Below, piece by piece: positions 9,973 through 21,011 of a stretch of 64,000 bases of DNA. The notes below the pieces were generated by a model. It saw only the letters and a program-made list of their open reading frames with translations. It searched no databases and was not told the origin of the DNA. This DNA is from Fennellomyces sp. T-0311 (taxonomy: Eukaryota; Mucoromycota; Mucoromycetes; Mucorales; Lichtheimiaceae), in assembly GCA_025266875.1 (NCBI GenBank), contig JALLLT010000041.1:1-64000 (forward strand), read 5' to 3'. The translations under genes and the position numbers were made by a program. Numbering within the stretch: the stretch's first letter is position 1; the number at the start of each line of letters is the position of its first letter.

Positions 9973-11433
9973 ATGGGGCGTCTCGAGGATCAACTCGCGT
10001 CGACACTCAAAAAACGACAGCAAATCGCCAAACGACGCCAACTTGTAGTAAATCCCGCGTCTTCCATTGACTTTTCTTCCAATGACTTTCTCGGACTAGC
10101 ACAAAACCGAGTCCTGCGTCAACGGTACCTCAATGAACTCCATTCACTCGACACTGTACTTGGCTCGACCGGATCGCGTCTTCTCGATGGCAATTCTCAA
10201 TATGCACTTGACCTCGAACACCAAATCGCCCAGTTTCACAACGCCGAAACGGCTTTGCTTTTCAACTCTGGTTTCGACGCCAACACGGGTCTGTTCAATA
10301 CGTTGCCCCAAAAAGGTGATGTGGTGATCTACGACGAACTGGTCCATGCTAGTGTGCACGAAGGAATGCGAACTTGTCGCGCAGGTCGCTTGATATCGTT
10401 CAAACATTCGGATGTGGCGGATTTGGATCGTGTCTTGTCAGAAGTTTACCCAACTGACAAGAACGTGTTTGTCGCTGTGGAAACGGTCTATTCCATGGAT
10501 GGCGATGTGGCTCCACTGGTAGAAATCGTACAGCTTTTGAAAAAGTACTGGCCTCAGCGTGAAAATGGCTATATTGTGGTAGACGAGGTAAATGCAAACG
10601 GCTCCATTTTTGTGATATTGTACACTCAATCGTTATGAAAATTCAACGGGCTCACGCAACGGGTGTTTACGGTGAAAATGGTCGAGGTGTCATTTGTCAG
10701 CTTGGTCTCGAGAAAGAGATTTTTGCGCGTTTGCATACGTTTGGGAAGTCATTGGCTAGCAACGGAGGTAAATTAAAAAGTGGTGATAGATGTTGGCGCC
10801 ATCTGGTCATTTGACATAACGTTTTTATATATGGTGTAGCCGCTATCCTTGGTTCCACCATTCTTCGCAATTACCTAATTAATTATGCACGCCCACTCAT
10901 CTATTCTACCTTCATGTCATTCGGTAGTCTGGCAAGCATCAAGAGCGCTTACGATATCCTTGAAAGTGGCGAGACTCAGCCAGTAGGTGGATGTCAGTGC
11001 AGCCGGCGGTTCTGAAACTTATATATGATTGCCAGATCCAACAACATTTACACAACATCACACGTCAGTTTAGAGACACGATTCGATTACCTATCGGGAC
11101 CTTATTGCCTTCTTCAAGCCCAATCCAAGGCATTGTGCTGAACGGTATGATGAAACTGGGTTGCCATGGCAATAAGTAACTTTATTTCCAGGCAACGCCC
11201 CCGTACGAGCTCTTGCTGGATATTTAAACAAGCGCGGATTCATTGTCAAACCCATCTGTTCACCGACAGTACCAAAAGGCCAAGAACGTGTCAGAATATG
11301 CCTTCATGGGCACAACTCTGCCGAACAAGTGGAATCTCTTGTCAATTCTGTTCACGAATTCTTTAAAATAGAAAAAAACAGTGGTGAATCATCCATTCCT
11401 GCATCAACTGCTTTAGAACCTGCCAAATTGTAG
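9973..11433 (+). CDS. bioF: 8-amino-7-oxononanoate synthase (KAPA synthase), peroxisomal type
   Basis: A PLP-dependent alpha-oxoamine synthase that condenses pimeloyl thioester with L-alanine, the first committed step of biotin synthesis. Exons 9973-10587, 10650-10767, 10840-10982, 11003-11144 and 11192-11433 give 419 residues. Visible features: substrate-binding FSSNDFLG, GSTGSRLLDGN, the DELVHAS loop, VVDEAHATGVYGENGRG, the PLP-lysine motif LHTFGKSLASNG and a C-terminal RVRICLHGHNS. The last residues are PAKL, whose AKL is a type-1 peroxisomal targeting signal, as known for fungal BioF. Two splice oddities: intron 1 ends in GG instead of AG, and residues 252/253 join in frame only if 20 nt (10983-11002) are removed. 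Damage, sequence error or real non-canonical splicing are all possible. Confidence 0.85.
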
Positions 11434-11508
11434 TTTTTTCCTTGCATTAAAAAATCATAGCGTAAATGACTCTTTTTTCTCAGCCCAAGCAATAATGTCA
11501 CAATAACA

Positions 11509-13458
11509 ATGGCAGCAAACGAACAGCAAAATGATGATGCATTGTCAGCAGCATTGGCTCCATTATTTTCGACGTTTTCACTTCCACAATTGGAATCAGT
11601 TTTATATGCGTTCCTACCTTCAAGAATAGAACGACACGTACCCAAAACGGGACTATACACTGTAGACACGTTTGTTGTCACGGCGACGGTTACTTTTATA
11701 CTGGTTGCAGCCAAACTTGCATTATTGTTTGCCACAGCAGTATTGAAGCGTACACGACGGCGACACGACTTAGACTTGGCTGCCAAAGGTGACATTGCCA
11801 TTGTCGTCGAGCCCACTGCTTCACAAGATGACTATCACACGAGTAAGTTTTCCTTCCAAGACGAAGCACGGTTAAATAATACCCTCGGCCTGTTCCATGC
11901 GCATTATTCTCGGGGTACGACAGCTCCCAATATATTTCATCAAGCCTTGACGCATCTCGTTTCCCGAAGTGTTCAATCCAGAGCAAACGGATATTATACC
12001 CTCAAACCAAATCTCGAAGCAGATCATCAACCATTGGAACCTCCAGCATTCAATATTGTGCCACAAACTGGACAAGGTAAACAATAATGGTTTTTTTTTC
12101 TGAGTACGGATTGGCTTACATTTGTATGACAAAGCTTACTCGGTAAAGCATGAGGAATGTACGTTTTATATTGCGTTTCATACACCACCTGCTTTACCAA
12201 CTATGCCAAGCGATAAACAATCAATTGCACAAACAGAACCATCCATTCGAATATCTATGGTCGGCTGCAAAGATCATGGAGCAACCGTAGCCAGTTTGAC
12301 GACCTTTCTCAACAAGGTAGCACAGGACTATCTAATATATATGGATTCATTGCGCAAGCAAACTCGATCACGATACGACTATTCGGCTTCAGGAAAGTGG
12401 GTGAGGATATGCTCGCTCTATGAGAACCAAGGGTTGCAAACAGTCGCACTTTGCCCAAAAAGTGAGTCGCTGATCGCAAAGGATCTTGATTCGTTCGTAC
12501 ACAACAAAAGCTTTTATAAACGGATCGGAGCACCTTATGTTCGTGGATACCTACTCCATGGAAGACCCGGTACCGGAAAGACAAGTCTTGTTTTTGCCAT
12601 TGCGTAAGTTTGTGCACTAGTATGGATATATGTAATCCTAACGCGTTGGTATAATTATCTAGATCATATTTAAAACGCCATTTGTATTTTATGAACCTCA
12701 GTTATATCGACTCTGACTCAGAGCTGTTCCAAGCCTTTGCGAGTGTCCCAGCCAACAGTATTGTTGTATTTGAAGACATAGATACCATGACTACAGTAAG
12801 CGGAATTGGAATATATGCGTTCATTTCCTAACCATCGAGTTAGATTTTACATAAACGCACCGGTATAGAGCGGGCCCTCCATGCAACGGGTGCTGAAAAA
12901 GGACGCGAAAAGCAACAATATAGATTCAACCTGAGCACGTTCCTGTCAATCCTCGATGGACATACCTTGGAGGAAGGCATTATTTTTATCATGACAAGCA
13001 ATCATCCAGAAGTTCTTGATCCCGCAATCATTCGTCCTGGTACGCGGAAAATATACGTTCAAAACATCACTTCCTGATACTTAAAATCTTAGGACGGATG
13101 GATATCCACTTGGACTTGACATTTGCAACTCACTACCAGATGCGGCAAATGTATCGAATGGTTCTGGATGACGATGATCCAAGTACGCTGGATGAGATTT
13201 ATCCTAAATTAGAGCAAGAGGTTTCAGAGTTTGTCATACCTCCAAGCGAGATAATGCAAACAATGGTGTCGTGTCGTGAAAACACCAAGGATATTCCTGA
13301 TAAAATTCGGCTTTTAATACAAAAATATCAGCAAGATGGATCACTTACTGCAAGTCAAGGTAATTTCTCCCACAGTTGATGTTTTCATGTTTTATGATCT
13401 TTTTACTTATTTATTTTTTGATCTTCTGGTTATTGCTTTACTAGAAGGGCAAAAGTAA
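11509..13458 (+). CDS. BCS1-like AAA ATPase
   Basis: Six exons (11509-12076, 12135-12603, 12663-12795, 12871-13039, 13093-13359, 13445-13458) give about 539 residues. A membrane helix lies near residues 50-75 (TVDTFVVTATVTFILVAAKL). A BCS1-type middle region follows. The AAA module has Walker A GRPGTGKTS, Walker B IVVFEDID and the FIMTSNHPEVLDPAIIRPGR arginine-finger block typical of BCS1. Yeast Bcs1 is a mitochondrial inner-membrane translocase that inserts the Rieske protein into complex III; fungi also have several BCS1-like paralogues, and the divergent N terminus makes this one of that wider set. If the last intron is not spliced, the protein ends at 13379 instead. It starts 75 bp after bioF on the same strand. 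Confidence 0.8.
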
Positions 13459-14437
13459 TACGTATGCATTAGGTGATAAGCACTACTACTGTGGTTAGAA
13501 TATAAGGCAGATGCCAGTGTGATAGAGAAATGCCTACATAATATATATTCGAAGCGCTTTTCATATTCGTCCAGTCTATATGTTGCTATTATTTTAAGAG
13601 AGCCGTTCATTTTTTTTTCGCTGTACGTGATGACACCATTTTGACCTTAATGGTAACCGTGATTGGAGGATATGCACGCAGTACGCAGATCTGAAGTATG
13701 ACCAAGAACCCATCTTATAAAACACGAAGAAACATGCTGTGCATCGGGAAATCCTAGGCGAAGTTCCTGAGGGAATTAGTCTCACAAAGAAAGTATGGAA
13801 CATGATCCCATTCACTCTAATGTGTATAACAGAAGCGTACCGAAAACTACTACTTCAATTGCATATTCGAGCCATTGTAGCCACCGCAGCCCATATCACA
13901 AAGGAACAGAATACATATGTAATCCCCTCGCCCGCCCACCAAAAAAAAACTCTTTGGTAACAATAGCATATAGGGATGTGGCTGGCTGCGTCTTGTCTGA
14001 CGCGAACAAAAAAACCTAAGAACTGATGAACAGTATATCGATTTCTTACAAATGCGTCAGAAATCCCTAAAGCACGGCATACAATAACGAGATGTATCAA
14101 GACGTAGAAAGCAGTAGCTTTTACAATGACTGTACCTTAATTATCTTTGACTTTGATTGCTAATATACATTTGTGTTGCTTCCATCCGTCGTAGCGATCT
14201 GCCTGCTAGATGTAAGCTAATTTTATTGCATCCCGAAAACTTTCGAGCCATAGTAGTCATCTTATTGCAGATACCATGGACGACCAAATACTATCTATAG
14301 ACATAGATTCTTAATAGATAGCAGCACCCTCTTTAATTTATGCACCCATGGGGTGCCTGAAAGGTCTGTGAGCTGTTAACTTTGTAGTTCCGCAAAAATC
14401 GAGCGTGTTTGGTTTCGTCTCTTTGACACTCTCCTCA
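13459..14437. other. Intergenic DNA, no supported feature
   Basis: Short frames occur on both strands (for example 13739-13960 and 13855-14100) but none has linked exons or a recognisable motif. The last part is presumably the SMC6 promoter. Confidence 0.4.
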
Positions 14438-17400
14438 ATGCCACCTTCTTTGAAACGATCTCTCAGCGGCAGTGAGAGTCCTGAAAATGAACACGATAAT
14501 GAGGTATATTATTTGAGAATCTTCTTTGAATCTCACTGTACGAGCCATTCTGACCCATAAGAAATATAGCCAGCCAGAAAAGCACGCAAATTGGAAGACG
14601 ATCGAGAAGATCACTCGGATTATGAAGATATTGAAGTGAATCTCGACGATTCGGACGACGAGGAAGCTTCCTCGTCCACAACGCATTTGGATAAAAAAAC
14701 GGTACTACTACTATAGCCCACGAGAAACATAGACTTACAAGACCTGTAGGGTGTTGCTGAAGCGGGCACGATAGGACGCGTCGAAATGGTCAACTTTATG
14801 TGCCACACATATCTACGAATCGACCTTGGACCCAAGATAAATTTCATCATCGGTCATAATGGCAGTATGTAACATCAATTTACTTGCTGAAACCGTGTTT
14901 AAATTGCTTTTCTCCAGGTGGCAAAAGTGCTATCTTGACAGCCATCACCGTAGCATTGGGTGCCAAAGCTAATTCTACCAATCGTGGTAAAAAACTTAGC
15001 TCTTTGATCCGAGAAGGCGCAAAGTAAGTGTCTTTGCCTTTCAATTATCTCAGGAAATTAAGTCTATGATTCTTACCTAGTGCTGCATTGGCCACCGTGC
15101 ACATTACAAACAAAGGACTCGACGCATATCGCCACGATGACTATGGTGATGTCATTATCGTTGAACGCAAAATCTTGCAAGATGGTGTTGGCAATTACCG
15201 GATCAAAAGTTCGTCTGGAAGGATCATTTCTACCAAACGGGAGGAGTTGACAGCTATTCTGGATCACTTTTCGATCCAAGTCGACAATCCGCTCACAATT
15301 CTGTCTCAAGACAATGCGCGGGAGTTTCTAAATTCAAGCACACCATCCGAAAAGTACAGGGTATGATCTGGATTGTAGCTATATCAACTTCTTCCTCTTA
15401 ATTTGCATGCAATTTAGCTGTTCATGCGTGGCACTCAACTGGCCCAACTGATGGAAGATTATACGATTGTTCGCGAGAGCTTAGACACGACCGATGCGAT
15501 TGTATCGAGAAAACGTCAATGTATCCCAGAATTACAAAAGCGTGCCCGAGAAGCCCATGACCGCTACCTACAAGCTCAAAAGCTTGACAAAATTGAAGAA
15601 GAGCTTGATGTGTTGGATTGCGAACTGGGTTGGGCACAAATCATTGCTAAAGAGAAAGAGGTCGTGAAAGCAAAAGCGGATCTAGTTAGTGCTGAAAAGC
15701 TCGTTGACAAAGCTGAGCAGGATGTTAATGCAGCACAGGTATGTGCATATTGATACGTAACGATTTATTTGATTACCAATGTTTGTTTTTTAATAGAACA
15801 AAGTTGAGCACCTTGGCGAGGAAATTGCAGAGTTGAATGAGAGTATCCAGGCGTGTCGAGCAAGTGCTGTACCGAACAATCAAGAACAAGAATCGGTTGA
15901 GAGGGAAAAGGTTCAACTGGAAACCAAACGGAGCGAACTCAAGGTAAGAATTCTGACAATGCGAGAAAGAGCTATGCAGTAACATGATCGTTTTTAGGCG
16001 GATATCAATGAAATCAACTTTAACGTGAAGCAAGCTAAAGCGACCAAACAAAAACACCTCCAAGAGATTGAGAAGAAAGAGGCGGAACAAGGCGCGGGTA
16101 CCCAATCCGCTCGCGAACTTCTACAAACCAAGCTTGCGGGACTAAACGACGAGAAGACACAAAAAGAGTCCGAGCTGAGCCAGTGCAAGGCCGAAATCGA
16201 AGCGTTGGAGAAGCAAAAGACTAACAAAGAAGTCGAACGAGCCGCTGTTGTTAAGCAGGGTGAACAGGCACAACAAAAGATCCGAGCCATTAGTAAACGG
16301 ATCAGCGAATTGCAAGGCCAAAAGTCCAACCGCCTGCGTGCATTTGGTCAAAACGTGCCTGAGGTGCTTGAGGATATCAATGCTGAAAAGCGATGGAAAC
16401 GAAAGCCTGTGGGACCTCTAGGCCGATATGTCAAGCTCAAATACGCCGAATACACCGAAACCATGGAGCTTGTCTTGGGAAAGCTTTTAAATGCATTTGT
16501 TGTCGAAAGTTCCGATGATCGACGAATGTTGATGTCTATCTTGGAGCGCCGACGCATGTAAGTAACATATGACAACATATCACGAGCAAGAGATAACTTA
16601 GCAAGCCTTGTTCCAGGAGTGATACCATTATTTTAGTATCTCGCTACGATTTGTTTGATTACAGAAATGGAGAGCCGGACGACCAATATTTGACGATGTT
16701 GCGAGCGCTTGAGGTGAGTGTGCAACGTTTGTGGATGATCTAATGTTAGTAATACAGCGATTAGTTCGAGGATGAGTGGGTGAAACGACAACTGATCATT
16801 GCCCGCGGAATTGAAAAAACTATATTAATGCCCAATCGTGCCGAGGCTAACCAGGTTATGGAAAACGGAGGACCTCGAAACGTGAAAGCCTGCTTCACCG
16901 CAAGCGCACAGAAAGTCGGTGCTAAGCGCGGCTTGCGGGTCGAGGCCCTTGACAAGTACCGAGGCCCTCCGCGCTTTAAGAAAGATATAGACCCCGAAAT
17001 AAGGTATGGTCTATGCCTCAAGAAAAGTGCCTGCGTGCTCTAACGTTCCATTTCGCCAGCGAGGCCGAGGCCGAGTTGCGTCAAGCCAACTCTGAGCTCC
17101 AAGGTGCTAACCAGCGAAAAACTGAAGCCGAGCAAGAATTGATTACCCTTCGGCAAGGTATTCAACTACTCGTGGTATATTTTACAACATCTTTATTAAG
17201 TATACGTATGATTATTCACCTGATGATAGAGCAAAAAAAATGGCATTGATAGTCATCTACGGAAGATTGCATTCGCCATCCGTACAACTGAAGATAAGCT
17301 ACAAGAGGATGAGCCGCTAACGATACACATGCTTCGCGAGGGAGTGAAGGTAATGATCTATTTTGATGAAAAAACAACTGGAGCTTAACACTAGATGTAG

Positions 17401-18840
17401 CGCCAAGAGGAAACGATCAAAAATCTTACTCTGCAGTTCCAAGAATTAATGCGGCAAAGGGAGGAATCGGGAGTGCAACTGAAAGACTTAATGGATAAGC
17501 TTGTACGACTTGAAGATGAAACTTCAAAACGTCTAAGTCAGCATGATGAATTAAGGGTATGCACAGTTATTGATTAGGTTTCTTTATGCTCAATATCCTG
17601 TTTTATTAGAGTCAAGTACGCGCGCTCGAGCAAACTAAACAGGACGCAATGAATACATATGCGAACGCCAAAGAAAATCATAGAAGACAGATCGTACGCA
17701 GGAACCAAGTGATTGAAAATGTGAAAATTCTGGAGGCTTGTGTGAAGGTAGAGGAATGGGCCTCTACGGAAAAGATACAATACTTACCTATCATTATTAG
17801 ACCTGGACTGAACAGGTTCGCGAAAGACATCCTGTTCGAGTGGAAACAAACCGTCTTAAACATGAAATCGAAAGAGAGATCGATCAACTCGAAAAAATCC
17901 AGAAAGAACGTGAGAAGGCGTAAGTTTGATTGAAGAAAATACCTTCTTACCAAATACTTATATTCATCTTAGTCTTGGAGGATCAGTTGCCCAGGCTGAG
18001 CTCGACGCAGCCGAGGCACTACGGGTTTATAACGATGCCAAACGCTCAATACGAATGATGGATGGGCTACGAACCGTAAGTATGCAATGCTTATTTCAGT
18101 TCATAAATTCACGTTTTGCCGTTGTTGTTAGATTATGAATAAGGCACTGAATGACCGTATGGATCGATGGAATGACTTCCGGATGTACATTGCTTTGGCC
18201 GCAAAAGCACACTTCACTTATTATATGCACAAACGTGGCGATAATGGTTATCTGAAATTCCAGCACACAAAAGAAAAACTGTATATACGCGTGAGTGAGC
18301 TGGTCATACTATTTGAGCAACGTTACTGATAGCTTCTACTCTAGGTTTCCACTGCAGATCAATTTAAAAGAGGGACGCGACACAAAGATTCAAAATCACT
18401 TTCTGGTGGTGAAAAGTCTTTTTCACAAATCAGTTTACTTTTGTCCATGTGGCAAGGCATTGCATCCCCAGTTGTCTGGTAAGAGCTCGTGTTTGATTAG
18501 GTAGATGATGTCAAAAGCTGACTGTGGGATGATAGTTTGGACGAGTTTGACGTGTACATGGACGCTGTCAACAGAAGACAAAGTATGCGTATGATGGTAA
18601 GTAATTCCTCTAGCAACGATCAAGCGGCAAGTAGTTCTAACTTAATTGTTGTAGATGGAATCTGCGTATGAGCAATCAGAATCACAATACATTTTAATTA
18701 CACCACAAGGTAATTATTCGGTTTTCTTTAACGTATTCGGTTCTAATACACCTGCTGCAGACGCAAGCAACATGACTCCCGGCCCGTTGGTCACAGTTCA
18801 TCGATTGAGTGATCCTAAGCGACAGAACGTTAACGAATAA
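14438..18840 (+). CDS. SMC6: SMC6, SMC5/6 complex ATPase
   Basis: A structural-maintenance-of-chromosomes subunit acting with SMC5 and the Nse proteins in DNA repair and replication-fork stability. The gene is intron-rich, with many exons joining in frame. The N-terminal head has IGRVEMVNFMCH and Walker A GHNGSGKS, split by an intron at 14866-14918. A long coiled coil follows, then a hinge region around 16340-17000 (GPLGRYVKLK, SDTIILVSRYDLFDYRNGEPDD) and a second coiled coil. The C-terminal head has the ABC signature LSGGEKSF, Walker B/D-loop SPVVCLDEFDVYMDAVNRR and the SMC6-type ending ILITPQ...RLSDPKRQ. The acidic N-terminal extension (SDDEEASSS) is usual for SMC6. The gene looks intact. 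Confidence 0.9.
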
Positions 18841-19024
18841 TACACTGATACCCGCAAAATGTAAAATAAAGATTATTTGGTATATATTGCCCCTACTAGT
18901 AGCTGAATAGCCTGGTGCATAGAAGCTACATTCATGCACTATATAAAGTGGTCATCTGACCAGTACATATTTTTAGCTGGAAAACAATTTCTGTGCTGTG
19001 GTAGTTGAGTGTCACACATACACA

Positions 19025-19664
19025 ATGAACGACAGCGACGACGAATATGAAGAAGAGGTTATAACGTCACCATGTCATTAATCCGTACCTGTCATTGACC
19101 AATTGGAATTAGACCGTACACCTCGTAGTCGATTTAGGTGTAGATATCAGTCCTGAAACATTAGAACGCTTAGCGAGAGAAAACGCGGAAATGTTATACC
19201 TGGCATGTTGATCGTTTTTTTTTTCCTGATCAGAATCAATGCTGACTCAACATTTAGGGTACTGAAGCAGGTGAACAATATATACAGTTGGGAGAAACCA
19301 CTTTTCGCGGCCAATTGGACGAAACAGTCTGCACCAACCTGCTTTTTGAAGTTCACGAGCAAAAACGCGGTGGCGCTGGTATATTTATGGACGATGGCTT
19401 CAACGTTCAAACTAACAGTGTCAAATAGGTTTATTACCATTGTTGGCATCGATGCGGACGGATGAGGACGATATCGACGTCGAACCCCATCGACAACGCC
19501 CTTCTGAAGTGAGTTTCTATACTGCAACAGATCATGTTGCCTTGAGTGAGCGTGTCACACTCCTGGAAAAGAAAGAATCAAAGCCAGAAGCACAAGCGAG
19601 TGAGGGATCGCAATTCTCAGCACAGCCCGAACATGAAGGTCAGAATTATTCATCATTGCTTTAA
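19025..19664 (+). CDS. GTF3C6: TFIIIC small subunit with triple-barrel domain (GTF3C6/Sfc7-like)
   Basis: Four exons (19025-19057, 19113-19202, 19258-19378, 19429-19664) give 159 residues. The core matches the TFIIIC triple-barrel domain: VHLVVDLGVD, then EQYIQLGETTFRGQLDETVCTNLLFEV, equivalent to the 'FxGxxxxxxGTxLIFE' block of human GTF3C6 and yeast tau55. The protein would belong to the RNA polymerase III factor that binds tRNA gene A/B boxes. The acidic start (MNDSDDEYEEE) is typical. Intron 2 (19203-19257) begins with GC rather than GT, the only donor that keeps the frame. It begins 184 bp after SMC6. Confidence 0.75.
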
Positions 19665-19980
19665 GCAACACACACATCCGTATATATATCCATCCTCATG
19701 ACATTCTGAATACACCAACTCCAATAAACATCTGTACTGTATTGACCGCTTTGCATTAATGAGGAGTATTGAACGTTTGGATTGAGTTAGAGAGCAAACG
19801 GTTCAAGCGTGCTGTAGTCTCTTCAGCTGATCCATATCTATAATAAAGTTTGCTAATGGACATAAATAAATATAATTTGGTTTCGTCTACAATGCTTATC
19901 CATGTCATAGACTGCAGAGAGAAACTAGAGACGATATAATACGTCTGGCATAGATGTGTCGTCCAAATTAGATGTCTCGT
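19665..19980. other. Intergenic DNA, no supported feature
   Basis: AT-rich 3' flank of the TFIIIC gene leading into the mobile element. I see nothing else. Confidence 0.4.
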
Positions 19981-21011
19981 TTTTTAAGCGTTCTATACGG
20001 CGTTTGAAAAGGACGTCTAGGAATCGGTTGGTCCGTCTGGATCGAACTTGACATTTTATTATCGTTTTTTTTTATAACAAAATAATATGGCTTGAAGCGC
20101 ATCGCTATTCGCGTTCCCGCTCTGCCCAATCTCGATGAAAGTAGAGAAAAAACCCGTGCGTCAGAGGGGCTAAAATTAAAGTGAAAGTTTGGTGAATCTT
20201 GTGAATGGGGAGAAAGAACGAGAGGAGGGCGTCCGTTCTCGAAAATGCTGGCTGGGTGGAGTCGGTGAATCTGTTATGTGCGGTACGGGATGCTATTGCG
20301 TATACATGACATCATGGGGCAACGCTGATGCGAAAAGAGCAGAGGTGGTGTGTGATATACGGGAAGGCGGTCGTCAATTCTGGAAGCAAGCAAAGGGTAG
20401 CTGGATGAAGACAATGGTACGCACTGTGTAACGATCCCATCGGTTGACAGCTGAAGTCAACATTGCAGGGTTGGATTTGAGAATGGACGCCAGAAAGTTG
20501 TGTCAGAGTTGCAGCGAAAAAAACAAGAGGGTGGGAAAGCACAGCTTGCCATCTTCCTCTCTCTTTTTTCCACTCCATTCACCATAATGGATGCTAACTC
20601 GAAGCAACCCAAACATCGACAACTCTTGCACCAACACTGAACAGCGAAAAGGAACATGCATGTTCCGTATGTTTGAGCCCAATGAAGCTGCATAAGTACC
20701 GTCGAGAAGGCGAACTGAAGACAGTAAATGGCGCACTGAGGTGTACGAACGTCCGTTGCCCTTGCCATCGAAACAGTACCTATGGAAGAGATGACGCCGC
20801 GACCTTTAACATCGCAATTAGATGGCTGTCCATCGCTATTTCAAAGGACAACACACCGCTGCCGGCGTTCAGGAGAAATCCACAAGACCCATACCAAATC
20901 AATCCCAACATGGAAATTCCTTCGGTGTAGCTCGTGTTCTTGTTCGCAGCCCCAACCAGCTTGAAGCTGGAGAAAAAAGAGTTTAGTTAGCTGAACACCT
21001 GTACTTTTTAA
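19981..21011 (+). mobile_element. ~1.03-kb TIR element with Fanzor/TnpB-like remnant, copy A
   Basis: This segment is repeated almost exactly in inverted orientation at 29184-30207. The two copies lose similarity sharply at a TTTTTTARGCGTTC end and a GAACRCCTRTACTTTT end, which are imperfect inverted repeats of each other (core AGGCGTTC). The coding direction is plus. No intact transposase is present: the frames are broken by stops and frameshifts, while the last ~290 bp keep a readable Fanzor-like C terminus. I infer a non-autonomous derivative of a Fanzor-carrying DNA transposon. Confidence 0.65.
20640..20930 (+). pseudogene. C-terminal fragment of a Fanzor (eukaryotic TnpB-like) protein
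   Basis: The frame contains a zinc-ribbon pair, CSVC and RCTNVRCPC, followed by YGRDDAATFNIA. The spacing CxxC - ~25 aa - CxxxxC - (N/G)RD.(A/N)A..NI is the signature of the TnpB/Fanzor C terminus, where the RD aspartate belongs to RuvC subdomain III. The tail TPLPAFRRN resembles the PPFRR-type tails I recall from mucoralean Fanzors. The upstream RuvC I/II regions cannot be read in one frame. A possible WGNA-like motif at about 20315 lies in another frame, so the gene is broken. Function can only be inferred from the family, whose intact members are RNA-guided nucleases carried by transposons. Confidence 0.55.

Noticed and set aside
20457..20768. Minus-strand frame shared by both Fanzor-like copies (also 29416-29874)
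   Set aside because: It is the complement of the Fanzor-like coding strand; it is long only because the copies are near identical.
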